A DNA stretch of 64,000 nt from Sporosarcina sp. FSL W8-0480 (GTDB lineage: Bacteria; Bacillota; Bacilli; Bacillales_A; Planococcaceae): positions 470,001 through 534,000 of the forward strand of contig NZ_CP150166.1 of the NCBI RefSeq assembly GCF_037963765.1, read 5' to 3'. A program made the position numbers and the translations under genes. The notes below the pieces were generated by a model. It worked only from the letters and a program-made list of their open reading frames with translations. It ran no database searches and was not told the DNA's origin. This document shows positions 63,498 to 64,000 of this stretch, piece by piece (within the stretch, counting starts at the first letter, position 1; each line of letters begins with the position of its first letter).

Positions 63498-63872
63498 TTA
63501 TTCAGCAACAAACTCACTCATCAACCCATGCATATTATCCTCGGTATCTTTAAAGAACACCATCCAAGTTTCCGTTTGCCCCATCTTCGCGACCATATGT
63601 GGTTTGTCGATGAAAACAATTCCTTTGGCCTTGTAGTTTTCATAAGCCTGTTGGATGTCCTCCACGTGAAAATAAAGGACAGAGCTTGGGTGTGCGAATT
63701 CTTCTTTTTCGGGTAGGCTTACGAATAAACGCACACCGCCGCAATCGAAAAACGCCATTACGTCATTGTTGAATAATAGTTGCAAGCCTAATTTGTCTTT
63801 GTAAAATGCCGTTGCCCGTTCGATATCTTTTGCCGGTACCCCAATTTGTCCGATTTGCTTGATTTCCCCCAT
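63498..63872 (-). CDS. VOC/glyoxalase-family protein
   Basis: 124 residues, single VOC domain: IGQIGVPAKDIERATAFYKDKLGL, then a middle part SSVLYFHVEDIQQAYENYKAKG, and ending DTEDNMHGLMSEF. Metal ligand positions of the family (His/Glu) are plausible but the substrate is unknown. AGGGAGAG precedes the ATG. 63873-64000 holds nothing else that I can support. Confidence 0.88.
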   Translation of the reverse strand: MGEIKQIGQIGVPAKDIERATAFYKDKLGLQLLFNNDVMAFFDCGGVRLFVSLPEKEEFAHPSSVLYFHVEDIQQAYENYKAKGIVFIDKPHMVAKMGQTETWMVFFKDTEDNMHGLMSEFVAE

Positions 63873-64000
63873 CTGAAACTCTCCCTTTTGAATAAATTTC
63901 CTTAATCATACCATTTTCGGAGTAATCAAACACAGATTTTAATTAGGTTAGGCAATGTATATGGATAGGTATTAAGTCATGAAATGACGAACGCGGTTTC

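Overview
The window is chromosomal DNA of a low-to-moderate GC Gram-positive bacterium of the Bacillales. It is most like the Planococcaceae (Sporosarcina/Lysinibacillus relatives); this placement is inferred from protein sequence, gene order and Shine-Dalgarno sites of the AGGAGG type. The left end carries the oriC-proximal cluster walK (cut by the window edge)-walH-walI-walJ-htrA-CxxH/CxxC protein-rlmH.

Layout. 1-7478: WalK signalling cluster, HtrA and RlmH, with a 26-unit tandem array between walJ and htrA. 7480-12000: an AT-rich accessory stretch directly after rlmH, with a homospermidine-synthase-like dehydrogenase, an ECF sigma/anti-sigma pair, a GNAT gene and three gene fragments. 12057-19835: transporter, epimerase, VOC protein, a T-box leader (probably isoleucine) in front of a YitT-type membrane protein, DUF4317 protein and a long two-part polyprenyl synthase. 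20246-26955: citrate transporter with its CitS/CitT-type two-component system, EamA exporter, amidase, CarD protein and a divergent MarR gene with a clear operator pair. 27130-31663: malate:quinone oxidoreductase, an acetyltransferase and a MetNIQ-type importer. 31664-38142: a remnant-rich stretch with HAD phosphatase, small membrane proteins, a degenerate site-2-protease-like protein, an NCS1 permease and four arrays. 38143-48738: oxidoreductase, second sigma/anti-sigma pair, F420-ligase-like protein with divergent LysR regulator, GNAT, small oxidase-like protein, APC permease, UbiB kinase and TSUP exporter. 48913-57174: GMP reductase, a diguanylate cyclase broken by two in-frame stops, a 58-residue protein, third sigma/anti-sigma pair and an ABC exporter pair. 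57433-63872: SWIM/SNF2 helicase, small secreted protein, NERD protein, GNAT, small protein and VOC protein.

The most unusual thing here is a set of fourteen intergenic arrays of 20- or 21-nt units spread over the 64 kb. At least seven unrelated sequence families share the same design: a conserved word of about 8-15 nt, a variable remainder, a spacing of two DNA helical turns, and a position just beyond a gene end. Three families occur in two to four dispersed copies. The four copies of one family all have exactly six units, with the same odd units at positions 1 and 4, so they look like a dispersed element of fixed architecture and not simple slippage repeats. I know of no description of such a system. 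No integrase, transposase, CRISPR-associated or phage gene is visible.
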